Positions 18,711 to 31,075 of a DNA stretch of 64,000 bases are shown one piece after another. Location: NCBI GenBank assembly GCA_905479075.1, contig CAJQLA010000001.1, forward strand, positions 1 through 64,000, given 5' to 3'. The stretch's first letter is position 1, and every line of letters starts with the position of its first letter. A program made the translations under genes and the position numbers. The notes under the pieces are model-generated. The model saw only the letters and a program-made list of their open reading frames with translations. It searched no databases and was not told the DNA's origin. Origin of the DNA: an uncultured Gammaproteobacteria bacterium. Its GTDB lineage: Bacteria > Pseudomonadota > Gammaproteobacteria > Nitrosococcales > Methylophagaceae.

Positions 18711-19907
18711 GTGACAGATTCAGTCATGCCGACATATGGACGTTTAGATGTTGCCTTTTCTAAGGGCGAAGGCGTGTGGCTGACGGATACAGAGGGAAAC
18801 AAATACCTTGATGCCTTAAGTGGTATCGCTGTATGTAACCTAGGGCACAGCCATCCAGCGATTACAAAGGCAATCTGCAGTCAAGCAGATAAACTTATTC
18901 ACACATCAAATATTTATCATATTCCTTTACAACAAGAACTCGCCGAAAAGTTAACGAGTTTGTCAGGAATGGAACAGGCCTTTTTCTGTAACTCCGGTGC
19001 TGAAGCAAACGAAACGGCTATTAAAATTGCGCGTAAATATGGCCATAGCAAAGGGATTGATAAGCCCGTTATTATTGTTATGGATGGCAGTTTTCATGGC
19101 AGAACACTGGCCACGCTAACGGCGACGGGAAACCCTAAAGTACATGCTGGGTTTGAGCCATTAGTTCCAGGGTTTGTCAGAATACCTTATAACGATCTTG
19201 ATGCCTTAAGAATGGCAATAAGTCATTGGCCAGAAGCTGTTGCTGTCATGTTAGAACCAGTGCAAGGCGAAGGCGGAGTTAAAATTCCTGATGCTGATTA
19301 CTTGGCTGGCGTTCGTGAATTGTGTACGCAGCGTAAATTATTAATGATGCTTGATGAAGTACAGACAGGCATTGGTAGAACAGGCGAATGGTTTGGCTTT
19401 CAACATCATGAAAATTTATTACCAGATGTACTGATGCTTGCTAAAGGCTTAGGTAATGGTATTCCTATTGGTGCTTGTCTTGTAGCAAATGACGCTGTTG
19501 GCATTCTTGAAGCGGGTAACCATGGCTCTACATTTGGTGGTAATCCATTAGTTTGTCAGGTAGCGCTGACCGTGCTGAGAGTGATTGAATCGGCAAATTT
19601 ATTACAACATGTCTCGCAATTGAGTGAACAAATTACCAAGGCCTTTCAGCATGAGTTAGCAGGACAAGAGGGCGTTAAGATCCGTAGTTGTGGTTTCATG
19701 TTTGGTTTAGAGCTTGAAATTGAGTGCGGAGAACTGGTTCAAAAATCCTTAGATAAAGGTTTGTTGGTGAATGTAACAGCAGGCAATGTTATTCGCCTAT
19801 TACCCCCTTTCATTATGAATACTGATGAAGCAAATACAATGGTCGTCACCTTAAGTGAGTTGATTAAAACCTTTTTTGCAGAACAAGAACACGAGAATGT
19901 AGCATAA
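18711..19907 (+). CDS. argD: Acetylornithine aminotransferase
   Basis: A PLP enzyme of arginine synthesis converting N-acetylglutamate semialdehyde to N-acetylornithine (often also acting on succinyl-DAP in lysine synthesis). I use the GTG start at 18711 because GAGG sits eight bases upstream; an ATG at 18726 is the alternative. PLP-phosphate contacts lie in [10 protein letters not shown], the cofactor Asp in [12 protein letters not shown], and the Schiff-base Lys in [13 protein letters not shown]. 398 aa, normal for class III aminotransferases. argF follows after two bases, so they form an operon. Confidence 0.95.
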   Translation: MTDSVMPTYGRLDVAFSKGEGVWLTDTEGNKYLDALSGIAVCNLGHSHPAITKAICSQADKLIHTSNIYHIPLQQELAEKLTSLSGMEQAFFCNSGAEANETAIKIARKYGHSKGIDKPVIIVMDGSFHGRTLATLTATGNPKVHAGFEPLVPGFVRIPYNDLDALRMAISHWPEAVAVMLEPVQGEGGVKIPDADYLAGVRELCTQRKLLMMLDEVQTGIGRTGEWFGFQHHENLLPDVLMLAKGLGNGIPIGACLVANDAVGILEAGNHGSTFGGNPLVCQVALTVLRVIESANLLQHVSQLSEQITKAFQHELAGQEGVKIRSCGFMFGLELEIECGELVQKSLDKGLLVNVTAGNVIRLLPPFIMNTDEANTMVVTLSELIKTFFAEQEHENVA

Positions 19908-19909
19908 CG

Positions 19910-20812
19910 ATGCGTCACTTTTTAACATTAAAAGATTTAAGTTCACAAGAGCTAAAACAGCTAATAAAGCGGGCCATTGAACTAAAACAAATGCACAAGG
20001 CTGATGAAGTCTATGAACCAATGAAAAACAAAGTGTTGGCGATGATTTTCGAAAAGTCTTCAACACGTACCCGAGTATCATTTGAGTCAGCAATGATTCA
20101 ATTTGGTGGTGGTTCTATTTTCTTATCACCTAATGACACCCAGCTTGGCCGCGGCGAACCTGTTGAAGATTCGGCTCGTGTTATTTCAAGTATGGTTGAT
20201 ATGGTGATGATTAGGACTTTTGAGCATGAAAAAGTTCAACAGTTTGCTCATTATTCATCCGTTCCTGTCATTAATGCCTTAACAGATGATTATCATCCTT
20301 GTCAGCTTTTAGCTGATATGCAAACTTATTATGAGCATAGAGGTTCAATAGAAGGCAAAACAGTCACTTGGGTAGGTGATGGTAATAATATGTGTCATTC
20401 CTATATTAACGCAGCCGAACAGTTTGGCTTTAAACTCAATATTGCAACACCAATCGGTTATGAACCTAAGGCAGATATTGTCGCTGAATCTAAAGCCACA
20501 TTATCTCTTTATAATTCTGTCGAAGAAGCGGTGGTTGCAAGCGATCTTGTTGTTACAGATGTTTGGGCGAGCATGGGCCAAGAAGAAGAACAGAAAAAGA
20601 GAGAACGTGCTTTCGCTGACTTTCAAGTAACAGATAAAGTGATGGCTTTTGCTAATGAAGATGCTTTGTTTATGCACTGTTTACCTGCTCACAGAGGGGA
20701 AGAAGTTGCTGCATCGGTCATCGATGGTAAACAGAGTGTCGTTTGGGATGAAGCAGAAAATCGCTTACATGCACAGAAGGCTTTAGTTGAGTTTTTACAC
20801 CTTAACAACTAA
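19910..20812 (+). CDS. argF: Ornithine carbamoyltransferase
   Basis: Makes citrulline from ornithine and carbamoyl phosphate. The carbamoyl-phosphate motif STRTRVSFE, the [11 protein letters not shown] segment, the ornithine loop around WASMGQEEE, and [11 protein letters not shown] with the catalytic Cys are all present. At 300 aa it resembles the Pseudomonas ArgF. It is the second gene of argDF. Its 3' end overlaps the convergent murU by 11 bases, so termination in both directions falls inside coding DNA. Confidence 0.96.
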   Translation: MRHFLTLKDLSSQELKQLIKRAIELKQMHKADEVYEPMKNKVLAMIFEKSSTRTRVSFESAMIQFGGGSIFLSPNDTQLGRGEPVEDSARVISSMVDMVMIRTFEHEKVQQFAHYSSVPVINALTDDYHPCQLLADMQTYYEHRGSIEGKTVTWVGDGNNMCHSYINAAEQFGFKLNIATPIGYEPKADIVAESKATLSLYNSVEEAVVASDLVVTDVWASMGQEEEQKKRERAFADFQVTDKVMAFANEDALFMHCLPAHRGEEVAASVIDGKQSVVWDEAENRLHAQKALVEFLHLNN

Positions 20813-21476
20813 GTCGGTTTGACAGATCGTTTAGACGTTCGACTGTGCCAATATCAGACCAATCACCCGTATAAATCTCGCCAGTGGCTTTGTTTAAATC
20901 AATAGCTTTTTGTAAAAGAGGCTTCAGTCGCATCGTTTGAACGTCAAGACCAGAAAATAATTGTGGATGAAAAACACCTATTCCACTGTAGGTACATTTA
21001 ATCTCACCTTGTTCGGATAAAGCACCGGCATCGAGCGCAAAGTCGCCATGTTCATTATGTTCAGGGTTAGAGACTAGCACTAAATGACATAAAGAACTTT
21101 CGTATGCTTTTTGATTCTGAACGAGTTTCTCAAATGGGTAATCACACCAGATATCGCCATTCACAATAATAAAAGCTTCGTCACCGAGTAGTGGTAAGGC
21201 ATTGATAATGCCCCCAGCTGTTTCCAAAGGTCCATCATCTTCAGATGAGTAGCTGATATTTGCACCATATTTGTCACCACTTCCTAGCGCTTTAGGAAAC
21301 TGCTCACCTAGGTGAGCATAATTAATAACGATGTCTGTGATGCCAGCAGAAACAAGGGACTCAATGCTGTATTCGATAAGGTGTTTCCCTGCAACTTTTA
21401 ACAATGGCTTAGGCGTATGTAAGGTTAAAGGCTTCATACGTTCACCGAGACCTGCTGCGAGGATCATAGCCTTCAT
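20802..21476 (-). CDS. murU: N-acetylmuramate alpha-1-phosphate uridylyltransferase (MurU-like)
   Basis: A small nucleotidyltransferase. The signature is at the N-terminus ([13 protein letters not shown], then PKPLL), with [10 protein letters not shown] for metal binding and [12 protein letters not shown] at the C-terminus. At 224 aa it matches Pseudomonas MurU, which turns MurNAc-1-P into UDP-MurNAc in the anhydro-sugar recycling route that bypasses de novo synthesis and fosfomycin. The adjacent amgK, overlapping by four bases, supports this rather than a hexose-1-P nucleotidyltransferase. Confidence 0.85.
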   Translation of the reverse strand: MKAMILAAGLGERMKPLTLHTPKPLLKVAGKHLIEYSIESLVSAGITDIVINYAHLGEQFPKALGSGDKYGANISYSSEDDGPLETAGGIINALPLLGDEAFIIVNGDIWCDYPFEKLVQNQKAYESSLCHLVLVSNPEHNEHGDFALDAGALSEQGEIKCTYSGIGVFHPQLFSGLDVQTMRLKPLLQKAIDLNKATGEIYTGDWSDIGTVERLNDLSNRLSC

Positions 21477-22459
21477 AGTGTGGGCAACTCTACCTGATGT
21501 TCGAGAAAATGAGATAAACCAGATAACTGTTCAGGGTAACGCTGACAAACCGTTTTTACATAATGTAATGTGAGTGGCAGGTCATGTAAATAGTTGGCTT
21601 TATTATCACGGTAATTGAGCCTGCAAAAAATGCCCAATACTTTGATATGACGTTGTAGTCCCATTAAATCAAACCAAATAGTAAATTGTTCAAGGGTTGT
21701 ATTATTGGCAATCAGCCCGTGTTGTTGTGCTTGAGAAAAGTAATATTTAAGCCATTCGTCTATTTTGTTTTGTGGCCAGTAAATATAACAGTCTCGTAAT
21801 AACGAGACTAAGTCATAGCTTATTGGCCCGATAACAGCGTCCTGGAAATCGATAATACCCGGACTGTTATCCGGCGTATCCATTAAATTACGTGAGTGAA
21901 AGTCACGGTGCACAACACATTGAGGTTGTTGTAAAGCATTTTCTATTAGTAAATCAAAATAAGACTGTAGTTGTTCGGGCGCTGAAATTGATAGATGTTT
22001 TTGCAGAAACCACTCAGGGAACAAATCCATTTCTCGTTGTAATAAGCTTTGATCATATAAAGGCAGAGACATTGAGTTTTTATTGATCAGTTGTATCTGG
22101 ATCAATGCATCTATTGCTTGCTTATAGTATGTATGAACTGAATTTTCATTCAGTTGCTGCAAATAATCAATGCTGCCAAAGTCAGTTAACAGCAAAAACC
22201 CTTGTTTTTCATCATAAGCAAGTATTTCAGGCACATGCACATTCTGTTCGAAAAAGGCGTTGGCTATTTTGATAAAAGGACTGACATCTTCCTTATGGGG
22301 TGGTGCATCCATGACTATCCAGCTTTTTGCCCCTAGTACGACACGGAAATAGCGTCTGAAACTGGCATCACTAGAAGCAGGAACGATTGTAAAATGGCCT
22401 GTTTTTAATATTTCCTGCAACCATTTTTGAATTGCTTGTAATCGTTTATCCTGGCTCAT
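21473..22459 (-). CDS. amgK: N-acetylmuramate/N-acetylglucosamine kinase (AmgK-like phosphotransferase)
   Basis: A phosphotransferase of the APH fold. The catalytic loop HRDFHSRNLM holds the catalytic Asp and metal Asn; the metal Asp is in IIDFQDAVIGP; SYDLVSLLRDCY follows, as in AmgK proteins. 328 aa. AmgK phosphorylates the anomeric carbon of MurNAc or GlcNAc, giving the substrate of MurU; the two genes overlap by four bases and surely work together. In Pseudomonas the pair sits near lptD-surA; here its neighbours are argF and maf. Confidence 0.85.
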   Translation of the reverse strand: MSQDKRLQAIQKWLQEILKTGHFTIVPASSDASFRRYFRVVLGAKSWIVMDAPPHKEDVSPFIKIANAFFEQNVHVPEILAYDEKQGFLLLTDFGSIDYLQQLNENSVHTYYKQAIDALIQIQLINKNSMSLPLYDQSLLQREMDLFPEWFLQKHLSISAPEQLQSYFDLLIENALQQPQCVVHRDFHSRNLMDTPDNSPGIIDFQDAVIGPISYDLVSLLRDCYIYWPQNKIDEWLKYYFSQAQQHGLIANNTTLEQFTIWFDLMGLQRHIKVLGIFCRLNYRDNKANYLHDLPLTLHYVKTVCQRYPEQLSGLSHFLEHQVELPTL

Positions 22460-22508
22460 TAGTTATATTTAAGATTAACTGTAATATTTAATATCATGAT
22501 TATTAACA

Positions 22509-23093
22509 TTATTTGCTTAAAACAAAAACACCTTCATTCGCTAGAAAATCAGTTAGCTTAATCAGAGGTAAACCTATCAGTGTATTTGGATCATCCCCTT
22601 GTAACCGACTGAACAAACTGATGCCGAAGCCTTCGGATTTAAAACTACCAGCACAGTTATAAGGCTTTTCTTGTTTTAAATAAAAATCTATTTGTTGGGA
22701 AGTCAGTTCACGAAAACTGACATCAAAATGTTCGACTAAAGACTGCATTTTATTTGTCTGGGCATTATATAAAGCTAAGCCTGTTAAAAAACGCACAGTT
22801 TTACCTGAAACAGAAGAGAGTTGATTAATGGCGTTTTCATGATTACCTGGTTTTCCAAGAATATTTCCATCAACAACGGCCACTTGATCAGAACCTATTA
22901 TCAATCCAGTATCAAACTGTTGGGCCACAGCCAATGCTTTTTGTTCCGAAAGCCTTTTCACTAGATGTTCAGGCGTTTCTCCTGATTGACTGGATTCATC
23001 AATGTCAGGAGAGAATGTAATGTAATCAAGTTGTAGTTTATCTAATAACTGCGCACGAAAAGGCGAGCTAGATCCTAAAATGAGTTGCTGCAT
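22509..23093 (-). CDS. Maf-family nucleotide pyrophosphatase (YceF-like)
   Basis: A 194-aa house-cleaning pyrophosphatase that hydrolyses non-canonical or modified NTPs. The Maf start LILGSSSPFRAQLL, the DESSQSGETPEHLVKRL segment, IIGSDQVAVVDG, LGKPG and CAGSFKSEGFGI are all present. The last and the C-terminal DPNTLIGLPLIKL fit the YceF subgroup (active on m7GTP in E. coli) better than YhdE. In E. coli yceF neighbours yceD-rpmF; here it lies 13 kb from them, upstream of amgK on the same strand. Confidence 0.88.
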   Translation of the reverse strand: MQQLILGSSSPFRAQLLDKLQLDYITFSPDIDESSQSGETPEHLVKRLSEQKALAVAQQFDTGLIIGSDQVAVVDGNILGKPGNHENAINQLSSVSGKTVRFLTGLALYNAQTNKMQSLVEHFDVSFRELTSQQIDFYLKQEKPYNCAGSFKSEGFGISLFSRLQGDDPNTLIGLPLIKLTDFLANEGVFVLSK

Positions 23094-23119
23094 TTAACTT
23101 TATGGCCTGAAACAATTAA

Positions 23120-25732
<2,613 letters not shown>

Positions 25733-25791
25733 CTGATACTGTCATCTTTAAAATTTTTATAACAACGAGTGATATTTAAAATGTGGGTTAA

Positions 25792-26385
25792 ATGCTATTG
25801 GACGGCATAAGAAATTTGGATGCGGTTGTTTTTGTGTGCGGTATGGTTATATTTTTACTGCTTTTAACTTTATTACTGAAATTAAAGCCTAAACCAAAAT
25901 CGAGTTTGAAGCGTATTATGGAACCCATCTCTAAAGGGGAAATTAAACATATTATTATCCCTGATGGAATAGGGGGCTTATTAGAGATTAATCATATTGT
26001 TTTACTTGACCAAGGTTTATTGTTGATTGATAGTTTAACCAGTCAGGGCAATGTGTTTGGTGGTGATAATCTTGATGAATGGACTCAAATTTCTAAGGGT
26101 CGTAGTTTTAAATTTGCTAATCCCCTACGAAGGCTAAAAACATCAAAACAGGCCTTATCAGCTTTGGTGCCTAATATACCTATTTTTTATCACATTGTTT
26201 TTAGTGATGACACAGTTTTCCCTAGAGGAAAACCTGGATTTGTTTCAGTGTTAAACTCTTTGCAACAAGACTTAGAATATCTACAGTCTGAGCCAATAAT
26301 TACGGCAAAGTCTAAACAAGCTTGGGAACGAATACTACGCATAGCGCGTAAAGACGGTCAAGCAGCTATCATGGATAATGAATGA
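25792..26385 (+). CDS. NERD-like domain protein with an N-terminal membrane helix
   Basis: A 197-aa protein with one hydrophobic segment (about residues 12-32, VVFVCGMVIFLLLLTLLLK) and then a cytoplasmic domain. Features such as EINHIVLLDQGLLLIDSLTS, GDNLDEWTQ and NPLRRLKTSKQAL resemble NERD (nuclease-related) domains, in which a secondary-structure core related to restriction endonucleases carries an Asp and a Gln/Glu-x-Lys-like motif. The catalytic pattern looks degenerate, so nuclease activity is doubtful. It overlaps the next gene by four bases (ATGA), so the two are co-translated. Confidence 0.6.
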   Translation: MLLDGIRNLDAVVFVCGMVIFLLLLTLLLKLKPKPKSSLKRIMEPISKGEIKHIIIPDGIGGLLEINHIVLLDQGLLLIDSLTSQGNVFGGDNLDEWTQISKGRSFKFANPLRRLKTSKQALSALVPNIPIFYHIVFSDDTVFPRGKPGFVSVLNSLQQDLEYLQSEPIITAKSKQAWERILRIARKDGQAAIMDNE

Positions 26386-27287
26386 TGACAGAAAAACCAC
26401 TTGTTGTAGCAATTTCATCAAGAGCTTTGTTTGATCTTGATGAAAGTCATCGTATTTATGAACAAGAAGGAACTCAGGCATATTGTAAATACCAGATAGA
26501 TAATGAAGATGTGCCTTTGGAACCAGGAGGCGCTTTCAATCTTGTTCGAAAATTATTGGCTTTAAATAATGAGTCCGCTGGGCAGACTAATGTCGAAATT
26601 ATTTTGTTGTCACGTAACAGTACAGATACTGGTTTGAGGGTTTTTAACTCTATCCAGCATCATAATTTAGCCATCAGTAGAGCTGTCTTTACATCAGGTT
26701 CAAGTCCATATCGTTATGTGGCCCCATTTGGTGCCAACTTATTTTTATCAACAAGCCCTGATGATGTTCGTAAAGCACTAAAGGCAGGTATTGCTGCTGC
26801 TACGATTTTGGCTTCCAATGTAGGTAATAACATTAATAAAGCGCAACTTAGAATCGCCTTTGATGGTGATGCTGTACTATTTTCAGATGAAGCTGAGCGT
26901 ATCTATAAACAGCAAGGTTTAAATGCCTTTACACAAAGCGAACAGCAAACTGCAAAAAGTCCTTTAAATGAGGGGCCTTTTAAAGGTTTCTTACAGGCGC
27001 TTAACTTCTTACAAACCAAATTTGGGGATGAAGAAACACCAATAAGAACTGCTTTGGTCACCGCACGATCGGCACCAGCTCATGAACGCGTTATAAGAAC
27101 GCTGCGTGCATGGGGGATCCGTATAGATGAAGCTATTTTCTTGGGTGGTATGGATAAAGGTCCTTTTTTGAAATCTTTTGGCGCGGATATATTCTTCGAT
27201 GATCAACAAGGCCATTGTGATTCTGCTAGACAGCATGTTGCCACTGGACATGTGCCACATGGTGTGGCGAATGAAATTACAGAATAA
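26382..27287 (+). CDS. Cytosolic 5'-nucleotidase family protein (NT5C1-like)
   Basis: A 301-aa protein of the bacterial/eukaryotic cytosolic 5'-nucleotidase family, which removes phosphate from nucleoside monophosphates. Recognisable segments are VVAISSRALFDLDESHRIY, GGAFNLVRKLLAL, VEIILLSRNSTDTGLRVFNS, IAFDGDAVLFSDEAERIY (HAD-like Asp box), ALVTARSAPAHERVIRTLR and DEAIFLGGMDKGPFL. It starts inside the end of the NERD-like gene. No signal peptide. The role is probably nucleotide homeostasis. Confidence 0.85.
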   Translation: MMTEKPLVVAISSRALFDLDESHRIYEQEGTQAYCKYQIDNEDVPLEPGGAFNLVRKLLALNNESAGQTNVEIILLSRNSTDTGLRVFNSIQHHNLAISRAVFTSGSSPYRYVAPFGANLFLSTSPDDVRKALKAGIAAATILASNVGNNINKAQLRIAFDGDAVLFSDEAERIYKQQGLNAFTQSEQQTAKSPLNEGPFKGFLQALNFLQTKFGDEETPIRTALVTARSAPAHERVIRTLRAWGIRIDEAIFLGGMDKGPFLKSFGADIFFDDQQGHCDSARQHVATGHVPHGVANEITE

Positions 27288-27432
27288 ATAATGAAATATG
27301 CTTAGCTATTTAGCCATTTAGGAATGGCTTGGTGTCAATCTGACTTTTTAATTAAGCAAGGCTAGTTTTCTAGGCACGACACGTTTATAATAGCCGACTT
27401 TCTTCGGACAGTTAGTCTGAAAAAACAATTAT

Positions 27433-27517
<85 letters not shown>

Positions 27518-27530
27518 TTTATTAAGATAG

Positions 27531-27558
27531 AGGCGATTTTTTAATCGCCTTTATTTTT
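27531..27558 (+). terminator. Terminator after tRNA-Leu
   Basis: Stem AGGCGATT (27531-27538) pairs with AATCGCCT (27543-27550), followed by TTATTTTTAT. It lies 13 bases after the tRNA, before tig. Confidence 0.8.
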
Positions 27559-27580
27559 ATTCCCAGCTTTGAGGTAAGAA

Positions 27581-28882
27581 ATGCAAGTTACTGTAGAAAA
27601 TGTCAGCGAACTTGGTCGCCGGATGACGGTGACAGTCGAAGATGCCAATGTCGAGCAAACGATTCAAGATCGTCTGAACGCAATAAGACCAACTGTTAAA
27701 GCAGCAGGTTTTAGACCAGGCAAAGTACCTATGAAAATGGTGACACAAATGCACGGTGAAACTGCGCGTCGTGAGGCTATTGATAGTGTTATCCAAAGCA
27801 GTATGCAAGAAGCATTTGTCCAGGAAAAAATTAATCCTGCAAGCCCTCCTCAGGTTGAAGATATAAAAGATGAAGGTGCTTCATTTATTTATACATTGAG
27901 TTATGAAGTCTTTCCTGAGATTAAAGAAATTAATTTAGATGGCATTGAAGCTGAACAGATTACGGCTGAAGTGACTGACGAAGATGTCGATAAAATGCTT
28001 GAGACATTAAGGCAACAACGTGCCACATGGGAACCTCTTAAGCGCGGTGCTAAAGAAGATGAGCGCGTCATTGTTGATTTTGTTGGCACAATTGAAGGCG
28101 AAGAGTTTGACGGTGGTACTGGTAACGATGTTCAGATCGTACTTGGTTCTGGCAATATGTTGGCTGACTTTGAACAACAATTAGTTGGTAAAAAAGCGGG
28201 TCAAAGTACAACTGTCACAATTACTTTTCCAGAAGATTATCAAGCAGAACAACTCGCGGGTAAAACGGCTGATTTTGCAGTTACTGTAAAAGAAGTTGCC
28301 AAGCAAAAACTGCCTAAATTAGACAAAGCTTTCGCTGTGCAATGTGGTGTAGAAGCTGGTATGGCGGCACTTAAAAAAGAAGTGACTGCCAATATGGGTC
28401 GTGAGCTAGAAAATGCATTGAAAAATAAAAACAAGCGTGCTGTTCTTGATAGCTTAACCACCAATAATGAAGTTAGTTTGCCTGAAGCGCCCGTTAATAG
28501 GGAAGCTGAACATTTAATGGAGCAAGCTAAAAATAACCTGAAACAACAGGGTGTCAACATTGAAGGTATTCCATTTACCACTGATGGTTTTATGGATCCA
28601 GCTAAACAACGTGTTGCACTTAGTTTATTAATTGGTAAGATTATTAGCGATAACGATATTCAAGCAGATGCAGATCGAGTTAAAGAAGTTGTTAACTTAA
28701 TAGCAAGTAGCTATGAAGATCCTGAAGATGTCGTAAGTTACTATATGAATGACCAACAAAAACTATCAGAAATTCAGATGATGGTGGTCGAAGATTTAGT
28801 AGTCGAATGGGTTTGTGAACGCATTAAAGTTGAGCAAAAAGCATCAACATTTAGTGAGGTTATGAATTCGTCAGCTGCATAA
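27581..28882 (+). CDS. tig: Trigger factor, ribosome-associated chaperone
   Basis: Trigger factor binds L23 at the ribosome exit and folds nascent chains. The ribosome-binding signature GFRPGKVPMK is near residue 45. The FKBP-type prolyl isomerase domain (about 150-245) begins DERVIVDFVGTIEGEEFDGG, and the helical C-terminal cradle fills the rest of the 433 aa. GAGG precedes the ATG. It heads the proteostasis group tig-clpP-clpX-lon. Confidence 0.97.
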   Translation: MQVTVENVSELGRRMTVTVEDANVEQTIQDRLNAIRPTVKAAGFRPGKVPMKMVTQMHGETARREAIDSVIQSSMQEAFVQEKINPASPPQVEDIKDEGASFIYTLSYEVFPEIKEINLDGIEAEQITAEVTDEDVDKMLETLRQQRATWEPLKRGAKEDERVIVDFVGTIEGEEFDGGTGNDVQIVLGSGNMLADFEQQLVGKKAGQSTTVTITFPEDYQAEQLAGKTADFAVTVKEVAKQKLPKLDKAFAVQCGVEAGMAALKKEVTANMGRELENALKNKNKRAVLDSLTTNNEVSLPEAPVNREAEHLMEQAKNNLKQQGVNIEGIPFTTDGFMDPAKQRVALSLLIGKIISDNDIQADADRVKEVVNLIASSYEDPEDVVSYYMNDQQKLSEIQMMVVEDLVVEWVCERIKVEQKASTFSEVMNSSAA

Positions 28883-28906
28883 TTCTGGCTGCTTAGATAC
28901 ACTGAT

Positions 28907-28946
28907 AGCCCGTGCTCATTCAATTGGGTGCGGGCTATTTCGTTTT
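28907..28946 (+). terminator. Probable terminator after tig
   Basis: AGCCCG (28907-28912) pairs with CGGGCT (28931-28936) around an 18-base loop, followed by ATTTCGTTTT. The stem is short, so it may be leaky and let transcription reach clpP. Confidence 0.6.
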
Positions 28947-28969
28947 ATGACTAATATTTTGAGAATGAT

Positions 28970-29611
28970 ATGACAAACTCTATCTTTAATGGCGAAACAA
29001 CATCAATCGATAACGCGTTAGTACCAATGGTGGTTGAGCAAACCTCCCGAGGTGAACGTTCTTATGATATTTATTCTCGCTTATTAAAAGAGCGCGTTAT
29101 TTTTATGGTTGGGCAAGTAGAAGACCATATGGCGAACCTTATTGTGGCGCAAATGTTATTTCTAGAATCAGAAAACCCTGATAAAGATATTCATCTTTAT
29201 ATTAACTCTCCGGGGGGTGCTGTGACTGCGGGCATGGCGATTTACGATACGATGCAATTTATCAAGCCAGCGGTAAGCACATTATGTATTGGGCAAGCTG
29301 CCAGCATGGGCGCGGTTCTGTTAGCCGGTGGTGCTGAAGGAAAACGTCATTGTTTACCTAATTCTCGCATTATGGTCCATCAGCCGTTAGGCGGTTTCCA
29401 AGGGCAAGCCTCTGATATTGAAATTCATGCAAAAGAAATTCTGTCCATTCGTGAGCGCCTAAATGGCATTCTGGCTTATCATACCGGACAAGATATAAAT
29501 AAAATTCAGCAAGATACAGATCGTGATAACTTTATGAATGGTGAAGAAGCGTTAGAATATGGTTTAATTGACTCTGTATTAAGTAATCGTCCTGAAGAAA
29601 ATAAGAAATAG
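28970..29611 (+). CDS. clpP: ATP-dependent Clp protease proteolytic subunit
   Basis: ClpP forms the two-ring serine peptidase chamber fed by ClpX or ClpA. Catalytic Ser112 ([11 protein letters not shown]), His137 ([10 protein letters not shown]) and an Asp near 186 (TDRDNFM) are in place, and the N-terminal propeptide (about 14 residues ending near NALVPMV) is present. 213 aa. clpX follows after 33 bases; the two form an operon. Confidence 0.98.
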   Translation: MTNSIFNGETTSIDNALVPMVVEQTSRGERSYDIYSRLLKERVIFMVGQVEDHMANLIVAQMLFLESENPDKDIHLYINSPGGAVTAGMAIYDTMQFIKPAVSTLCIGQAASMGAVLLAGGAEGKRHCLPNSRIMVHQPLGGFQGQASDIEIHAKEILSIRERLNGILAYHTGQDINKIQQDTDRDNFMNGEEALEYGLIDSVLSNRPEENKK

Positions 29612-29650
29612 GCCGATATATAGTTTGACAGTGAGTAGGGATGTTTGAAA

Positions 29651-30922
29651 ATGAGTGACGATAACAATAACGACGATAAATTACTTTATTGTTCTTTTTG
29701 CGGCAAAAGTCAGCATGAAGTAAAAAAACTGATTGCTGGGCCATCTGTTTTTGTTTGCGATGAATGCGTTGATTTATGTAACGATATCATTCGTGAAGAG
29801 TTACTTGATGTTAAAACAGAAGATAAAGAAGAGCATTTACCAACACCTCGTGAAATAAATGAGGCACTTGATAACTATGTTATAGGGCAAGATAAGGCGA
29901 AAAGAGTTTTATCTGTTGCTGTCTATAATCACTACAAACGTCTTCGCTTTGACATTAAAACTGATGATGTCGAATTATCAAAAAGTAATATATTACTTAT
30001 CGGTCCAACAGGGAGTGGTAAAACACTATTAGCAGAAACCTTGGCTCGCCAATTGAATGTCCCTTTTACAATGGCAGATGCGACTACATTAACTGAAGCA
30101 GGTTATGTTGGTGAAGATGTCGAAAACATTATTCAAAAATTACTGCAAAAATGTGATTACGATGTTGAAAAAGCAGAGACAGGTATCGTCTACATTGATG
30201 AAATAGATAAAATTTCACGTAAATCAGACAATCCATCGATTACACGTGATGTCTCCGGTGAAGGGGTGCAACAAGCATTATTAAAACTAATCGAAGGGAC
30301 AACAGCATCTATTCCACCTCAAGGGGGGAGAAAGCACCCACAACAAGAATTTTTACAGGTTGATACCAGTAAGATTTTATTTATTTGTGGTGGCGCTTTT
30401 GCTGGACTTGATAAAGTGATTCTTAACCGATCTCATAAAGGTGGTATTGGCTTCTCTGCGGAAGTGAAAAGTGTTGAAACTGAAAATATCATTAGTGATG
30501 TTTTGAAAACAGTTGAGCCAGAAGATTTAATTCAATATGGCCTCATCCCTGAGTTTGTTGGCCGTTTGCCTGTGGTCGCAACACTAACTGAACTTGATGA
30601 GAATGCATTAGTCCAAATCTTGACTGAGCCAAAAAATTCGTTGACCAAGCAATATCAGAAGATGTTTGAAATGGAGGGTGCCACAATTGAGTTTAGAGAA
30701 GATGCATTACGTGCTATTGCTCAAAAAGCAATGGACCGTAAAACAGGTGCACGTGGCTTAAGATCGATTATTGAAAATGTGTTGTTAGATACGATGTTTG
30801 ATTTACCTTCGACTGAAAATATCTCAAAAGTAGTTATCGATGAAAATGTTGTTAATGGTGAAAATCCACCTATCTTGATTTATCAAGAACAAAATTCTGA
30901 TATTGCTGCTAGCGATAATTAA
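29651..30922 (+). CDS. clpX: ATP-dependent Clp protease ATP-binding subunit ClpX
   Basis: A AAA+ unfoldase delivering substrates to ClpP. The N-terminal four-Cys zinc domain is intact (CSFCGKSQ ... CDECVDLC). Walker A is GPTGSGKT, Walker B is IVYIDEIDK, and the IGF loop that docks ClpP is present ([10 protein letters not shown]). I use the ATG at 29651 ([10 protein letters not shown]), giving 423 aa; a TTG two codons earlier is also in frame. Confidence 0.98.
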   Translation: MSDDNNNDDKLLYCSFCGKSQHEVKKLIAGPSVFVCDECVDLCNDIIREELLDVKTEDKEEHLPTPREINEALDNYVIGQDKAKRVLSVAVYNHYKRLRFDIKTDDVELSKSNILLIGPTGSGKTLLAETLARQLNVPFTMADATTLTEAGYVGEDVENIIQKLLQKCDYDVEKAETGIVYIDEIDKISRKSDNPSITRDVSGEGVQQALLKLIEGTTASIPPQGGRKHPQQEFLQVDTSKILFICGGAFAGLDKVILNRSHKGGIGFSAEVKSVETENIISDVLKTVEPEDLIQYGLIPEFVGRLPVVATLTELDENALVQILTEPKNSLTKQYQKMFEMEGATIEFREDALRAIAQKAMDRKTGARGLRSIIENVLLDTMFDLPSTENISKVVIDENVVNGENPPILIYQEQNSDIAASDN

Positions 30923-30983
30923 ACAAGCTAAGTCGCTCTTTTAAAACACTACTGTTTCATGTCAGTTTAAGTGCTTTTCTGTA

Positions 30984-31012
30984 CTTGAATAATACTTATT
31001 TGTCCCCATGTA
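30984..31012 (+). promoter_or_regulatory. Heat-shock (sigma32) promoter of lon
   Basis: CTTGAA (30984-30989), a 14-base spacer, then CCCCATGTA (31004-31012). Both elements match the E. coli sigma32 consensus (CTTGAAA N11-16 CCCCATNT), and lon is a classical sigma32 target. The start codon is 64 bases downstream. Confidence 0.85.
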
Positions 31013-31075
31013 TATCCTCGAAACGCATTTTGCTGATGCAAGTAGTCAACTTAAGATTTATAAAGGCTTACCCTG

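Noticed and set aside
28240..28581. A 113-codon minus-strand frame inside tig
   Set aside because: Antisense shadow of a well-supported gene, with Ser/Leu/Ala-biased composition.
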